From positions 1-64,000 of the forward strand of contig JANYJS010000026.1 in the NCBI GenBank assembly GCA_025361765.1: 64,000 nt of DNA, given 5' to 3'. Source of the stretch: Bacillota bacterium. GTDB taxonomy: Bacteria > Bacillota > Clostridia > Peptostreptococcales > Anaerovoracaceae. Below, in pieces: positions 33,770 through 46,323 of the stretch (its first letter is position 1; every line of letters starts with the position of its first letter). The notes beneath the pieces are model-generated. The model was given only the letters and a program-made list of their open reading frames with translations, was not told where the DNA came from and made no database searches. A program made the position numbers and the translations under genes.

Positions 33770-36202
33770 TTATCCCTTTAGGGGCTTAATTCCCCATATT
33801 CTATCTGCATAATCCCTAACGCTGCGATCAGCAGAAAAAATACCCGCCTTAGCAATATTTACTAGAGACATCCTGTTCCATCTTTCTCTATCTAGCCATG
33901 CATTGCTAATATCACTTTGAGCAAGTCTATAGGCTTCGAAGTCTGCTAGAATGTAGTAATGGCCTGCCGAACCACTATTTGCAGCTGTGAGCGTATTGAT
34001 GATATCGGTAAATAAGATTCCATTAATCCCCTGTTTCATAAATTCTATAATGCCTCTTATTGCCGGACTATTTTCAATATAAAATCTCGGGTCATAACCC
34101 CCTTGCTTTTCCAGGTTTTCAACTTCGAAAGCGCGCAGACCAAAAATGAAGATATTATTTTCTCCCACAGCATCAAATATTTCTACATTTGCGCCATCCA
34201 TAGTGCCAAGCGTGATTGCACCGTTAATCATTAGCTTCATATTGCCTGTACCTGAAGCTTCCTTGCCGGCAAGTGAGATCTGTTCCGAAACGTCCGCAGA
34301 AGGCATGATTATTTCTGAAAGTGATACCGAATAATTTTCTAAAAAAACGATCTTAATTTGGTCTCTAACGATAGGATCCTTGTCGATTTGCACCGATAAA
34401 TGATAGGCAAGGCTGATGATCTGCTTTGCCATATAATAGCCAGCAGCAGCTTTAGCCCCAAAAATAAAGGTTCTAGGTGAAATCATCATATTCGGATTTT
34501 CTCTGATTTGAAGATATAAATGCATAATATGCATTAAATTCAGCAATTGCCTTTTGTATTCGTGAAGTCTTTTGACTTGAACATCAAAGATTGAATTGGG
34601 ATCTACTATAATATCGTTAGATGCCTTGATATAGCTAGCCAATCTCTCTTTATTTTCTTTTTTAATTCTTTCAAGTTTTGCCAGGGTCTGCTTGTCATCT
34701 TTGAATGATAATAGCTTTTCAAGTTCCAAGGCTTGATATTTAAATCCGGGTCCACAAAGGTCTTCAATCATATGGCTCAATTTCGGATTTGCCTGACAAA
34801 GCCATCTACGATAGGCAATACCGTTCGTAACATTCGTAAATTTGTTGGGCATTAGTCTATAGTAACCGTTAAATAAATCCTCTTTTATGATTTGACTGTG
34901 CAATGCTGAAACCCCATTAACCGTATGGGCCGTTGCCACGCAAAGATTGGCCATGTGCAGTTGTCCATCATGCACGATTGCCATCTGATTTCTAAGATCC
35001 TGAGCATCTGGAAAAGCTTCAAGGAGAATAATATTAAGTCTGCGATCTATCTCGACAATGATGGAGTGTATTCTAGGGAGCAAGTCTTTGAAAAGATTTT
35101 CTGGCCATTTCTCCAGCGCCTCGGGCATGATGGTATGGTTTGTATAAGAAATTGTTTTTTTGACAATCTCCCAAGCCTGATCCCATTCATAGCGATAGTC
35201 GTCAACAAAGATACGCATCAGTTCAGGAATTGCCATTGTCGGATGGGTATCGTTAATATGGACAGCAACCTTTTCATGGAAGTTATCTAAAGTTCCAAAT
35301 TGTAGCATATGTCTTCTGGTAATACTTTGCATTCCAGCGGAAATAAAGAAATACTGTTGTGACATTCTTAGGGTCTTGCCTTCTGCATGGGCATCTTCCG
35401 GATAAAGCACTTTCGAAATAATCTCCGCTAGGTGCTTTTGTTCCATTGACTTAAGGTATTTCCCCTGGGCAAATAAATTCATATCTATGCTAACAGGGGA
35501 TGAGGATTTGTAAAGTCTTAAAGAGTTCACAACTTCACTGCCAAAGCCCGAAACGTGAAAATCATAAGGCACCGCCAAAACCGTAGTATAATCAACATGG
35601 CTGATTCTAATCTTGCAATCTTCCCAAGTTTCCAGGAGCTTCCCACCAAAGTGAACGCGTTCCGTTTCATCTTCCTTTTCAAGAAGCCAGACGTCACCCA
35701 TGTCAAGCCAGTCATCTGGCTCTTCAATCTGGATGCCATTAACTATTTTTTGCTTGAATATGCCATATTCATAGCATATAGACATGCCATGACCAGCCAT
35801 ACCAGTTGCAGCTATTGCGTCCAAATAGCAGGATGCAAGACGGCCTAATCCGCCATTGCCAAGTCCTGCATCAGGATCAAGCGCGTATAAATCTCCAATT
35901 TTTTGTCCGAAATTTAAAAGAGCATCCTCAAATGTCTCTTCAAGTTGGAAATTGAAAATGTTATTTTTGAGCGACGTTCCCGGCAGAAACTCCATCGACA
36001 AGTAATAGACCTGTTTCTTTTTATGAGCATGTACCAAATCGTGATTTTTAAGCCAGTACACTGACAAAATGTCGCGCATAACCATGCATGTCGCCTTGTA
36101 GAGTTGTTGTTTACTTGCCTTTCCAGGCTCCCGGCCAAAATAGCGTAATAATTTTCCGGATATTAATTCAGAAATGTCTTTTGATGTATAATCCAGTTCC
36201 AT
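33770..36202 (-). CDS. glgP: Glycogen/maltodextrin phosphorylase
   Basis: Releases glucose 1-phosphate from glycogen. The 810-residue GT35 enzyme has the pyridoxal-phosphate lysine in EASGTGNMKLMINGAITLGT and the N-terminal segment QVYYLSMEFLPGTSLKNN, with GLGNGGLGRLASCYLDA for substrate binding. I start at the ATG at 36200-36202 (MELDYTSKD), with AGGAG seven nt upstream; another ATG two codons earlier is too close to that site. It lies after glgA and before a GH13 enzyme, so synthesis and breakdown are in one transcript. Glycogen and maltodextrin phosphorylase cannot be told apart by motif; context favours glycogen. Confidence 0.96.
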   Translation of the reverse strand: MELDYTSKDISELISGKLLRYFGREPGKASKQQLYKATCMVMRDILSVYWLKNHDLVHAHKKKQVYYLSMEFLPGTSLKNNIFNFQLEETFEDALLNFGQKIGDLYALDPDAGLGNGGLGRLASCYLDAIAATGMAGHGMSICYEYGIFKQKIVNGIQIEEPDDWLDMGDVWLLEKEDETERVHFGGKLLETWEDCKIRISHVDYTTVLAVPYDFHVSGFGSEVVNSLRLYKSSSPVSIDMNLFAQGKYLKSMEQKHLAEIISKVLYPEDAHAEGKTLRMSQQYFFISAGMQSITRRHMLQFGTLDNFHEKVAVHINDTHPTMAIPELMRIFVDDYRYEWDQAWEIVKKTISYTNHTIMPEALEKWPENLFKDLLPRIHSIIVEIDRRLNIILLEAFPDAQDLRNQMAIVHDGQLHMANLCVATAHTVNGVSALHSQIIKEDLFNGYYRLMPNKFTNVTNGIAYRRWLCQANPKLSHMIEDLCGPGFKYQALELEKLLSFKDDKQTLAKLERIKKENKERLASYIKASNDIIVDPNSIFDVQVKRLHEYKRQLLNLMHIMHLYLQIRENPNMMISPRTFIFGAKAAAGYYMAKQIISLAYHLSVQIDKDPIVRDQIKIVFLENYSVSLSEIIMPSADVSEQISLAGKEASGTGNMKLMINGAITLGTMDGANVEIFDAVGENNIFIFGLRAFEVENLEKQGGYDPRFYIENSPAIRGIIEFMKQGINGILFTDIINTLTAANSGSAGHYYILADFEAYRLAQSDISNAWLDRERWNRMSLVNIAKAGIFSADRSVRDYADRIWGIKPLKG

Positions 36203-36255
36203 ACTCATACTCCTAATAATTCGATTTTAACTATGATAGTAATGCTATCGGCATT

Positions 36256-37677
36256 TTATCGCAAAGATTGATAAAGATTCATGTAGTCATTAGCTGATTT
36301 CTTCCAGGAAAAATCCGATTTAAAGGCATTAGCAACCAACTTTCTCCAATTCTTCGGATCTTTGTATAATTCGAGACCCCTATTAATTGCATACAGCAAC
36401 TCCTCCTTCTCATAATGAACGAAAGTAACGCCGTTTCCCTTTTGGGTATTGGGGTTGAATGCCTGTATGCTGTCCCTAAGTCCTCCCGTTTCTCGAACTA
36501 TGGGAATGGTACCATATCTGAGTGAAATCATCTGCGCAATACCGCAAGGCTCACTTTTTGATGGCATAAGAAAAAAATCAGACCCTGCATAAATTTTATT
36601 GGCCAATTCAGGAGAAAAATGGATTGAAACTGCAACCCTACCAGGATAATCCTGTGCCTTTTTTAAGAAGAAATCCTGATAAGCTTCATCTCCAGTTCCG
36701 AGAATAATAATCTGAACCTGTTCCAATAATAGTGCGTCAAAATCTTGTGCAATGAGGTCTATGCCTTTATGCGCTACAAGTCTTCCTATCATGCCAACTA
36801 AAGGTATCTTCGGGTCCTGTATTAGCCCCATCCTGTCTTGAAGCTTAATTTTATTCGCACTTTTTCTTTTGATCGCTCTTGGCGTATAATTTAAAAATAG
36901 CAAAGGGTCTGTCTCGGGATTATATTTTTCCTGATCTATTCCATTGATTATGCCTACGAACTTATAAGCATACTGGCTAATAACAGGGTCTAATTTGTGA
37001 GAGAAGTAAGGATCCTGCAGCTCTTTTGCGTAGGTCGGACTGACAGTTGTCAGCTTATCACAGCAAACAATTGCGCCTTTCAATAAATTGATGATGCCAT
37101 TGTATTCGATAAGAGCAAAATGGCTCTGGGAAATGCCGAACAAATCCTGAACAACGCCGCTATCAAATAGTCCTTGATACTCAACATTGTGAATCGTAAA
37201 AACTGTGCGCATATCATTATAAAAAATATCCGATATCAATTCGCTTTTAAGATAAATTGGCACCAAGGACGTTTGCCATTCATTGCAGTGCAAAACTTTG
37301 GGTAGCCAGTCCAGCTTTTTTAGCATCAATAAGACAGCTTTTGAATAAAAAGCGAAGCGTTCCCCATCATCAAAATAGCCATAATAAGATTCTCGTCCAA
37401 AGTAGTTTTCATTATCCAGAAAATAATAGACGATACCCTCATAATCTATCTGATAAAGGCCACAATAGAGATTTCTCCATGCTAAATCAACGTTATACTC
37501 GTATAGGAACTGCAATTGGTCCTGATATTTTTGCTTAATAGACTGGTAAAGCGGCAGTACAACCCTGACGTCGGCACCTTGCTTTATGAGTTCCTTTGGC
37601 AAGGAACCGACAACATCTCCAAGTCCCCCGCTTTTAGCAAAAGGCTCAGCCTCTGTACTAACAAAAAGTATTTGCAT
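36256..37677 (-). CDS. glgA: Glycogen synthase (ADP-glucose)
   Basis: Transfers glucose from ADP-glucose to the growing alpha-1,4-glucan. The 473-residue GT5 protein carries the N-terminal ADP-glucose motif KSGGLGDVVGSLP (residues 15-27) and the C-terminal motif SEPCGIAQMISLRYGTIPIVRETGG. GGGGG precedes the ATG. glgD lies 28 nt upstream and glgP follows 53 nt downstream. Length and motifs are fully conserved. Confidence 0.97.
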   Translation of the reverse strand: MQILFVSTEAEPFAKSGGLGDVVGSLPKELIKQGADVRVVLPLYQSIKQKYQDQLQFLYEYNVDLAWRNLYCGLYQIDYEGIVYYFLDNENYFGRESYYGYFDDGERFAFYSKAVLLMLKKLDWLPKVLHCNEWQTSLVPIYLKSELISDIFYNDMRTVFTIHNVEYQGLFDSGVVQDLFGISQSHFALIEYNGIINLLKGAIVCCDKLTTVSPTYAKELQDPYFSHKLDPVISQYAYKFVGIINGIDQEKYNPETDPLLFLNYTPRAIKRKSANKIKLQDRMGLIQDPKIPLVGMIGRLVAHKGIDLIAQDFDALLLEQVQIIILGTGDEAYQDFFLKKAQDYPGRVAVSIHFSPELANKIYAGSDFFLMPSKSEPCGIAQMISLRYGTIPIVRETGGLRDSIQAFNPNTQKGNGVTFVHYEKEELLYAINRGLELYKDPKNWRKLVANAFKSDFSWKKSANDYMNLYQSLR

Positions 37678-37705
37678 TTTTCCCCCTTAATATCTGATTG
37701 TGGAA

Positions 37706-38872
37706 CTAAACAATCGTTGCTTTTTCGATAACCACAGGGAATGTCTCGTGTCCTGAAAGTTTTCTATTTTCCCTTACAATCACATCTTTATCCAAGATGA
37801 CGTAGTTCAGATTGACGTTTTCCATAATGGTCGTGTTTTGCATAATCACTGAATTACGAACAATTGAATCCTTTGCAATCTTGACGCCTCTTGACAATAC
37901 GCAATTTTCAATCGTGCCTTCAATCCTACATCCATCTGAAATGATTGAATTTTTAACTACGCACCCCGAAACATACTCCGCTGGAACGCTGTCTTTAACT
38001 TTTGTATAAACAACATTTTCAAAGACTTTGTTTCTAATCTCCACATCCAGAAGCTTTAAGTTTGCACGCATGTAACTGCTGATTGAGTCAATACCCATGA
38101 AATATTTTTGATACTCATAGCCTTGAATATTCAAGGAACCTGCTAATCTTTGAAGGATATCTCTATAAAAATCTAAGCGGCCATAGGCCATTGCATCTGC
38201 TATTAAAGAATCGAGCAGTGATTTTCTAATGACAAATACGCCCAAACCGCAGCTTTTATTTATTGGCTCATTTTCCCCGTTTGCAGATCTATAGTCATCT
38301 ATGCGTCTTCCATTTTCTTCAGAAAACAAACGCACGTCTTCTATTCTACCCGAATCGTTAACATGATAGAATGGCGCGTCATAGGCTAGGAGTGAGGGAT
38401 CTTGAATATTATTTGTATAAACTGCTGTAATGTCTGCTCGACGGTCAACATGAAATCTGAGTAATTCCTCAAAATCAATATTGTAGATGGTGCTGCAATT
38501 GGTCATAATAACATATTCAGCCCTGGATCTTTTAATGGAATTCATATTGTAGGAAAGTGCTTCAACCCGCGAATTGTAAATGCCGTTTCCTTTAGCATCT
38601 GGGCTTGCAAATGGCGTCAATACGCGTAATCCTCCGATTTTCCTGGTCAGATCCCATTCTTTTCCCGAACCAACATGGTCAATTAAAGAATGATAATTAT
38701 TCTTTGTGATAATAGAGACATCGAAAATGTTTGAATTGACAAAATTAGACAAAATAAAATCTATCATCCTATATTTCCCGCCAATCGGTAGCGAAGCGAG
38801 GGTCCTAGGTTTAGTGAGTTCACGCAGATTATCTCTCTCAGCGTAGGAAAAAATAATTCCTAAAACATTCAT
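37706..38872 (-). CDS. glgD: Glucose-1-phosphate adenylyltransferase subunit GlgD
   Basis: Second, regulatory-type subunit of the two-gene ADP-glucose pyrophosphorylase of Firmicutes. The 388-residue sequence has the nucleotidyltransferase fold and a C-terminal left-handed beta-helix ([20 protein letters not shown]), but the N-terminal GGxGxRL motif is replaced by [15 protein letters not shown], so it probably is not catalytic by itself and modulates GlgC. It overlaps the glgC stop by 4 nt (ATGA), as expected for subunits made in equal amounts. Confidence 0.95.
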   Translation of the reverse strand: MNVLGIIFSYAERDNLRELTKPRTLASLPIGGKYRMIDFILSNFVNSNIFDVSIITKNNYHSLIDHVGSGKEWDLTRKIGGLRVLTPFASPDAKGNGIYNSRVEALSYNMNSIKRSRAEYVIMTNCSTIYNIDFEELLRFHVDRRADITAVYTNNIQDPSLLAYDAPFYHVNDSGRIEDVRLFSEENGRRIDDYRSANGENEPINKSCGLGVFVIRKSLLDSLIADAMAYGRLDFYRDILQRLAGSLNIQGYEYQKYFMGIDSISSYMRANLKLLDVEIRNKVFENVVYTKVKDSVPAEYVSGCVVKNSIISDGCRIEGTIENCVLSRGVKIAKDSIVRNSVIMQNTTIMENVNLNYVILDKDVIVRENRKLSGHETFPVVIEKATIV

Positions 38873-40098
38873 CGCAAAGGCTCCTTTCCGGGTAGGCTAA
38901 ACTCTACCATTTCTCCTGCAGGAATACTATTCTTTGCCCCTATCCTAATATCCTGACCGATAACTGTAATCTCTCTATGCTCACCGGAAAGCTTAGCAGT
39001 GTTGATGCAACCAACTGTCGCGCCTTGCTCAATGATGGCGTTTTCGCCAATGATAGCGTATTCAATAACAGCCCCTTCTCCTATAGACACATTTGGCATG
39101 ATTATTGAGTTGCTGACAATCGCATTATTGCCAATGGTAACAGAAGGAAAAATAATGCTGTGATCGACCTTGCCATAAATCATACAGCCTTCAGAGATGC
39201 TGCAGTTTTTAAGTTCTGCATGTTCGCCGATATAATGCGGCGGCTGCCCTGCATTTCTGGCATATATTTTCCAAGGTGGATCATTTAGCTTAAGTGGAAC
39301 ATTAGGATCAAGTATATCCATATTAGCTTCCCAAAGGGATTCAATAGTACCTACATCTTTCCAATAACCGCCATAGGTATAGGCGAACAAGCGCTCACCA
39401 GCATTCAGCATATTGGGGATGACATTTTTGCCAAAATCGTTTTCTGAATTCGGATCGTTATCATCTTCAATCAAATAATCCTTTAGTTTTTCCCAATTGA
39501 AAATATAGACGCCCATGGATGCCAGATTGCTTTTGGGATCCTCCGGCTTTTCCTGGAACTCATACACTTGTCTATTCTGATCTGTGCTCATAACACCAAA
39601 TCGGTTGGCTTCTTCAAAAGGAACCTGAATTACCGCAATAGTGCAATCAGCATTGGTTTCCTTATGAAAATCCAACATCAATTCATAGTTCATTTTATAG
39701 ACATGATCCCCCGAAAGAACGAGAACATAATCAGGGTGATACATTTCAATAAAATTGCTGTTTTGAAGTATGGCATTGGCTGTACCTTTGTACCATTCTC
39801 CAGCTTTGCCCTTCACATATGGCGGTAGAATACTGACTCCCCCATTTATGCGGTCAAGATCCCAAGGTTGGCCGTTTCCAATGTAAGTGTTTAATTCTAA
39901 GGGTTGGTATTGTGTCAGAACGCCAATCGTGTCAATACCGGAATTGACGCAATTAGACAATGGAAAATCAATAATACGGTATTTCCCACCAAATGGAACT
40001 GCTGGTTTTGCAACATCCTTGGTCAAAACACCAAGCCGGCTTCCTTGTCCTCCTGCTAAGAGCATGGCAATCATTTCTTTTTTCTTGGCGTAAATCAT
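38869..40098 (-). CDS. glgC: Glucose-1-phosphate adenylyltransferase, catalytic subunit
   Basis: Makes ADP-glucose from ATP and glucose 1-phosphate, the control step of glycogen synthesis. The 409-residue protein has the active site [16 protein letters not shown] (residues 11-26), VSGDHVYKM-type acceptor segment ([12 protein letters not shown]), and a C-terminal beta-helix. AAGGAGG lies upstream of the ATG inside the glgB end, with a 4-nt overlap. glgD follows with another 4-nt overlap. Confidence 0.97.
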   Translation of the reverse strand: MIYAKKKEMIAMLLAGGQGSRLGVLTKDVAKPAVPFGGKYRIIDFPLSNCVNSGIDTIGVLTQYQPLELNTYIGNGQPWDLDRINGGVSILPPYVKGKAGEWYKGTANAILQNSNFIEMYHPDYVLVLSGDHVYKMNYELMLDFHKETNADCTIAVIQVPFEEANRFGVMSTDQNRQVYEFQEKPEDPKSNLASMGVYIFNWEKLKDYLIEDDNDPNSENDFGKNVIPNMLNAGERLFAYTYGGYWKDVGTIESLWEANMDILDPNVPLKLNDPPWKIYARNAGQPPHYIGEHAELKNCSISEGCMIYGKVDHSIIFPSVTIGNNAIVSNSIIMPNVSIGEGAVIEYAIIGENAIIEQGATVGCINTAKLSGEHREITVIGQDIRIGAKNSIPAGEMVEFSLPGKEPLR

Positions 40099-42002
40099 GT
40101 CAATCCCTCCTTTTTAATGCGGTCTCTCCAGCAGCTCAGATAGACGGCTGCCAGCGGCGGTAAATTAATACTCAATGAATAGTCATAACCATGGGTTTTA
40201 ATGTTATCTGTTATTAGAGGTCCTAGGTCAAATCCCTGCCCCCCAAAGCGCTTATTGTCACTGTTTAATATCTCAAGATAATTGCCATCATATTTTACGC
40301 CGATTCTATAATTTTCGCGATATACTGGCGCAAAATTACATATAATAACGCAATCTTCTCCGTTTTTTTGTATTCGTCTGAATGCAACAATGTTCTGCTC
40401 ATAATCCTCATGGGAAATCCACTGAAAACCATCCCAACTGTCATCCTGCTCCCAAAATTCCGGCTTTTTAAGATAAATATGATTGAGTTCCTGAAAATAG
40501 GTTTTAAGCATTCTATGTTTCTCCTGCTGGAGCAATTCCCATGAAAGCTCCGTGTTATGATTCCATTCTGAAAGCTGTCCAAACTCCGATCCCATAAACA
40601 ACAGCTTTTTGCCTGGATGGGCCATCATAAAGCCCATATAGCATCTCACATTAGCAAACTGATCTTCATAGCCTCCAGGCATTTTACTAATGAGAGATTC
40701 TTTTAAGTGAACAAATTCATCATGTGACAAGGGTAAAATAAAGTTTTCTGAAAATGCGTAGGTCAATGAAAACGTTAAAGCGTCATGCCTAAATTTACGG
40801 AAAATAGATTCATGCTTCATATAATCAAGAGTGTCATTCATCCAACCCATATTCCATTTAAAATTAAAGCCTAATCCGCCTAAATATGGCGGTTTAGTGA
40901 CCATAGGCCAAGACGTCGACTCTTCAGCAATCATAAGAACATCTGGGAAATGTTCAAATACAGTGGTATTCAGCTGCCTAAAAAAGTCTACGGCTTCCAA
41001 ATTTTCCCTTCCACCATACTTATTCGGCCACCACTCTCCCTTATTTCTGCCATAGTCTAAATAGAGCATTGACGCGACGGCATCCGTTCTTAGACCATCT
41101 ATATGAAAGTAATCGAACCAATAGACCGCGTTTGAGATAAGGAAACTTTTCACTTCATTGCGGCCCCAATCAAATAGCATGGTGCCCCATTCCTTATGCT
41201 CGCTTTTCAAAGGATCCTCATACTCATAACAGCTACTGCCATCAAATTTCCTTAGTCCAATGTCATCTTTCGGAAAATGACCTGGAACCCAGTCAAGAAT
41301 AACGCCTACACCCTTCTGGTGGCACTGATCTACAAAAGACATAAAGCCCTTTGGGGTTCCATATCGTGATGTTGGCGCATAATAACCAATAACTTGATAA
41401 CCCCACGAATCATCCAAAGGGTATTCTGAAATTGGCATTAATTCAATATGGGTGTAGCCCATTTCCTTCACATAAGGAATAAGTTCAGTGGCTAATTTTT
41501 CATAATCAAAATGATTCCCATCTTTAAAGCATCGCCAAGAGCCTGCATGAACCTCGTAGATGTTTATTGGCGCATTATAGGGAACCTCCTGCTTTCTATA
41601 CTCCAACCAATTTTGATCCTGCCAGTCATACTGTTCTAGTGAATAAGTAATTGAAGCGGTAGCAGGCCTTGTTTCCATGTGAAATCCATAGGGGTCTGCC
41701 TTTTCATGAGTATTGCCACTTTTGTCTGTTATTATAAATTTGTATTTATTATAGTCTGAAATGCCTGAAATAAAAAGCGCCCATATGCCTTCCTCCGATA
41801 ATTTAATCATCTCATGACTTATAATATCCCACTGGTTAAAATCTCCGGTAATATGAACTGAAATGGCATGAGGGGCCCAAAGCCTAAACATATAGCCGGC
41901 CATGTCGCCCTCCATATGAGGATGTGCGCCCATGAGTTCATAAGCTTTTGCTGCCGTTCCTTGATGAAATAAATAGACTGGAAGTTCACTATCTTTGTTC
42001 AT
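40095..42002 (-). CDS. glgB: 1,4-Alpha-glucan branching enzyme
   Basis: Forms the alpha-1,6 branches of glycogen. The 635-residue GH13 protein has an N-terminal CBM48 domain (about residues 25-115; [19 protein letters not shown]), and the catalytic regions [11 protein letters not shown] (region I), [17 protein letters not shown] with the nucleophile Asp (region II), [10 protein letters not shown] with the acid Glu (region III) and [10 protein letters not shown] (region IV). Its start overlaps the rlmD stop by 4 nt, with GAGGT upstream. It heads the glycogen part of the run. Confidence 0.96.
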   Translation of the reverse strand: MNKDSELPVYLFHQGTAAKAYELMGAHPHMEGDMAGYMFRLWAPHAISVHITGDFNQWDIISHEMIKLSEEGIWALFISGISDYNKYKFIITDKSGNTHEKADPYGFHMETRPATASITYSLEQYDWQDQNWLEYRKQEVPYNAPINIYEVHAGSWRCFKDGNHFDYEKLATELIPYVKEMGYTHIELMPISEYPLDDSWGYQVIGYYAPTSRYGTPKGFMSFVDQCHQKGVGVILDWVPGHFPKDDIGLRKFDGSSCYEYEDPLKSEHKEWGTMLFDWGRNEVKSFLISNAVYWFDYFHIDGLRTDAVASMLYLDYGRNKGEWWPNKYGGRENLEAVDFFRQLNTTVFEHFPDVLMIAEESTSWPMVTKPPYLGGLGFNFKWNMGWMNDTLDYMKHESIFRKFRHDALTFSLTYAFSENFILPLSHDEFVHLKESLISKMPGGYEDQFANVRCYMGFMMAHPGKKLLFMGSEFGQLSEWNHNTELSWELLQQEKHRMLKTYFQELNHIYLKKPEFWEQDDSWDGFQWISHEDYEQNIVAFRRIQKNGEDCVIICNFAPVYRENYRIGVKYDGNYLEILNSDNKRFGGQGFDLGPLITDNIKTHGYDYSLSINLPPLAAVYLSCWRDRIKKEGLT

Positions 42003-43156
42003 TTCAGATACCTCAGTTTCACAACGGCCTCGCTATGTTTTGTATGGGGGAAGTTATCAAATATGATCATTTTTTCAGTTTCATACCCAAATTCCTTTGC
42101 AATTGCAAGGTCTTTAGCTAATGTCTTGGGATTGCAAGAGATGTATATTATTTCATTAACCTTATAGTTAAGTATTTTTTGTAGGGCTTTAGGATGTACC
42201 CCGGAGCGCGGCGGATCAAGAACAATAATGTCCGGCTGATCGACTAATATATCAAGGCTTTTAAGAACATCGCCCTCAATAAATGTACAATTCTTGAGAC
42301 CATTCATTTCTGCATTTTCTTTGGCGGAAGCAACTGCCTCAGGAACCAGCTCGAGGCCGAAAACTTTTTTTGCTTTAAGTGCAACAGCCTGAGTTATGCT
42401 TCCTGTCCCACTATAAAGATCATATACGATTTTTCCAGAAGCATCACCCATAAATTCAAGAGCCGTGCGATAAAGTTTTTCTATAGCCGGAATATTGGTT
42501 TGAAAAAATGAAAAAGCACTGACTTTAAACTTTAATCCCAACACTTCTTCCAAATAATAATCTCTCCCATAAAGGATATTTAGGCTATCGCAATAAACAA
42601 AATCTGCTTGAGAATCATTGATCGTGCTTAGTATGCCTATAATTTTATTGCTTAAAGGCAGTTCTAAAAGTCGTTTTACCCATTCCGCTTTATCAAAATC
42701 CATTTGGCTTGAAGTGACGAGATTGACAAGTAGTTCCGATGTTCTCTCTCCTTTTCGGATAATGAGATTTCTTTGAAGACCCAAATGAGTCTTTTTATTA
42801 TAATGTGGGTAATTCTTTTCGACAAAATAGGCCAAAGTGCACTTTAATATGGCGTTAAAATCTTGATCTACCAGCAAGCACTCATCTACTGTTATAATAG
42901 ACATAAACTGTTTGCGTTTATGAAGCCCCAATGTTTTGGGACCATCTTTAATTTCATCGCCAAAGGTGTATTCCATCTTGTTGCGATAAGCCAACTGTTT
43001 GTCACTGCCTATTATGCCCAGGTAGTCTCGAACTATAATCTTATTGTTCTCAAGATGATCTATGGCCTCTTGATTCTTGAGCTTTAGCTGCACATTATAG
43101 GGGATATCCTGGTAAGTACATCCGCCGCAAAAGTTGAAATGTTTGCAAATCAACAC
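41999..43156 (-). CDS. rlmD: 23S rRNA (uracil-5-)-methyltransferase, RumA/RlmD family
   Basis: SAM-dependent enzyme forming 5-methyluridine in 23S rRNA (or tRNA in some members). The 385-residue protein has an N-terminal iron-sulfur motif CKHFNFCGGCTYQD plus a later Cys in VDECLLV, the SAM region YDLYSGTGSITQ, and the catalytic cysteine in VLDPPRSGVHP ... YISCNPKTLAKDL. The usual N-terminal TRAM domain is absent. I start at a GTG (43154-43156) with AGGAG seven nt upstream, outside metA; a longer frame overlapping metA by 14 nt lacks such a site. The exact target base cannot be told from the sequence. Confidence 0.9.
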   Translation of the reverse strand: MLICKHFNFCGGCTYQDIPYNVQLKLKNQEAIDHLENNKIIVRDYLGIIGSDKQLAYRNKMEYTFGDEIKDGPKTLGLHKRKQFMSIITVDECLLVDQDFNAILKCTLAYFVEKNYPHYNKKTHLGLQRNLIIRKGERTSELLVNLVTSSQMDFDKAEWVKRLLELPLSNKIIGILSTINDSQADFVYCDSLNILYGRDYYLEEVLGLKFKVSAFSFFQTNIPAIEKLYRTALEFMGDASGKIVYDLYSGTGSITQAVALKAKKVFGLELVPEAVASAKENAEMNGLKNCTFIEGDVLKSLDILVDQPDIIVLDPPRSGVHPKALQKILNYKVNEIIYISCNPKTLAKDLAIAKEFGYETEKMIIFDNFPHTKHSEAVVKLRYLK

Positions 43157-43190
43157 TAGTATTCTCCTTTCATTATATGCTCGAATATAC

Positions 43191-45262
<2,072 letters not shown>

Positions 45263-45282
45263 CTATTCCATACCTTTGATCA

Positions 45283-46317
45283 TCATATGATGAACATGGC
45301 ATCTCCATAACTAAAAAATCTATAGTTTTCTTTAATGGCAATCTCATAGGCTTCTAATACTTTTTCTCTATCATAAAATGCCGATATCAACATCAACAAA
45401 GTCGACTTTGGAAGATGAAAATTTGTAATCAGACCGTCCATAATTTTAAACTTGTAACCCGGATAGATAAAAATATCTGTGCTTTTCTGTCCGGATTTAA
45501 CCAGTCCATTTTCCAAGGAAGCACTTTCTATGCTTCGCGCAGAGGTCGTTCCCACGCAAATGATACGGTTGCCACTTTGCTTTGCCTCATTGATAATCCC
45601 TGCATTTATGTCATCTATTTCATATTCCTCAAAATGCATGCGGTGATCTTCAACTATTTCCGACTTTACCGGTCGAAAAGTACCAATCCCAACATGAAGT
45701 GTGACATAGGCTATTTTTACACCTTTATCTAAAGCTTTAGCAAGCAACTCTTTTGTAAAATGAAGGCCTGCTGTTGGCGCAGCCACTGAGCCATCTTTTT
45801 CACTGTATACCGTCTGATATCGGTCTTTGTCCTCCTCTTCGATTTCCCGGTCGATATAAGGCGGAAGTGGCATTTTGCCAATTTTTTCGAGGAGCTCTAG
45901 AAAAATTCCCTCATAAAGAAATTTTACAATTCTAGTACCATCTGACCCATAATCTATGATCTCAGCCTTAAACAATGGCTCGGATGAAAAAATGACCTCA
46001 TCGCCAGGATGCAGCTTTTTTCCAGGTCTTACCATAGCTTCCCAAATATCGCCTTCAACTCTTTTTATGAGTAGAAATTCTATCTTTGCGCCAGTCTTTT
46101 CTTTAACGCCTAAAAGACGGGCCGGAATGACTCTCGAATTATTCAGCACCAAGCAATCTCCATCCCTTAAATAGTCGATGACATCATAGAAGTTTTTGTG
46201 GGTAATCGATTTGCTAGCCCTTTCAATAATCATGAGTCTTGACATTTCTCTCTGATCCGTAGGATGCTGAGCAATCAACTCCTGGGGTAAAATATAGTCA
46301 AAATCTTTAATTTCCAT
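45283..46317 (-). CDS. queA: S-adenosylmethionine:tRNA ribosyltransferase-isomerase QueA
   Basis: Adds the epoxycyclopentanediol ring to preQ1-tRNA, using SAM as ribosyl donor. The 344-residue protein opens MEIKDFDYILPQELIAQHP and holds the family motifs GAKIEFLLIKR, VAAPTAGLHFT and THVGIGTF-type (LHVGIGTFRPV). The ATG at 46315-46317 is chosen; an in-frame GTG two codons upstream sits right at the spoIID stop. tgt follows. Confidence 0.95.
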   Translation of the reverse strand: MEIKDFDYILPQELIAQHPTDQREMSRLMIIERASKSITHKNFYDVIDYLRDGDCLVLNNSRVIPARLLGVKEKTGAKIEFLLIKRVEGDIWEAMVRPGKKLHPGDEVIFSSEPLFKAEIIDYGSDGTRIVKFLYEGIFLELLEKIGKMPLPPYIDREIEEEDKDRYQTVYSEKDGSVAAPTAGLHFTKELLAKALDKGVKIAYVTLHVGIGTFRPVKSEIVEDHRMHFEEYEIDDINAGIINEAKQSGNRIICVGTTSARSIESASLENGLVKSGQKSTDIFIYPGYKFKIMDGLITNFHLPKSTLLMLISAFYDREKVLEAYEIAIKENYRFFSYGDAMFII

Positions 46318-46323
46318 TTTCAC

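Noticed and set aside
34925-35290. 121-residue plus-strand open frame
   Set aside because: Antisense to glgP with no ribosome site; glgP is complete and conserved.
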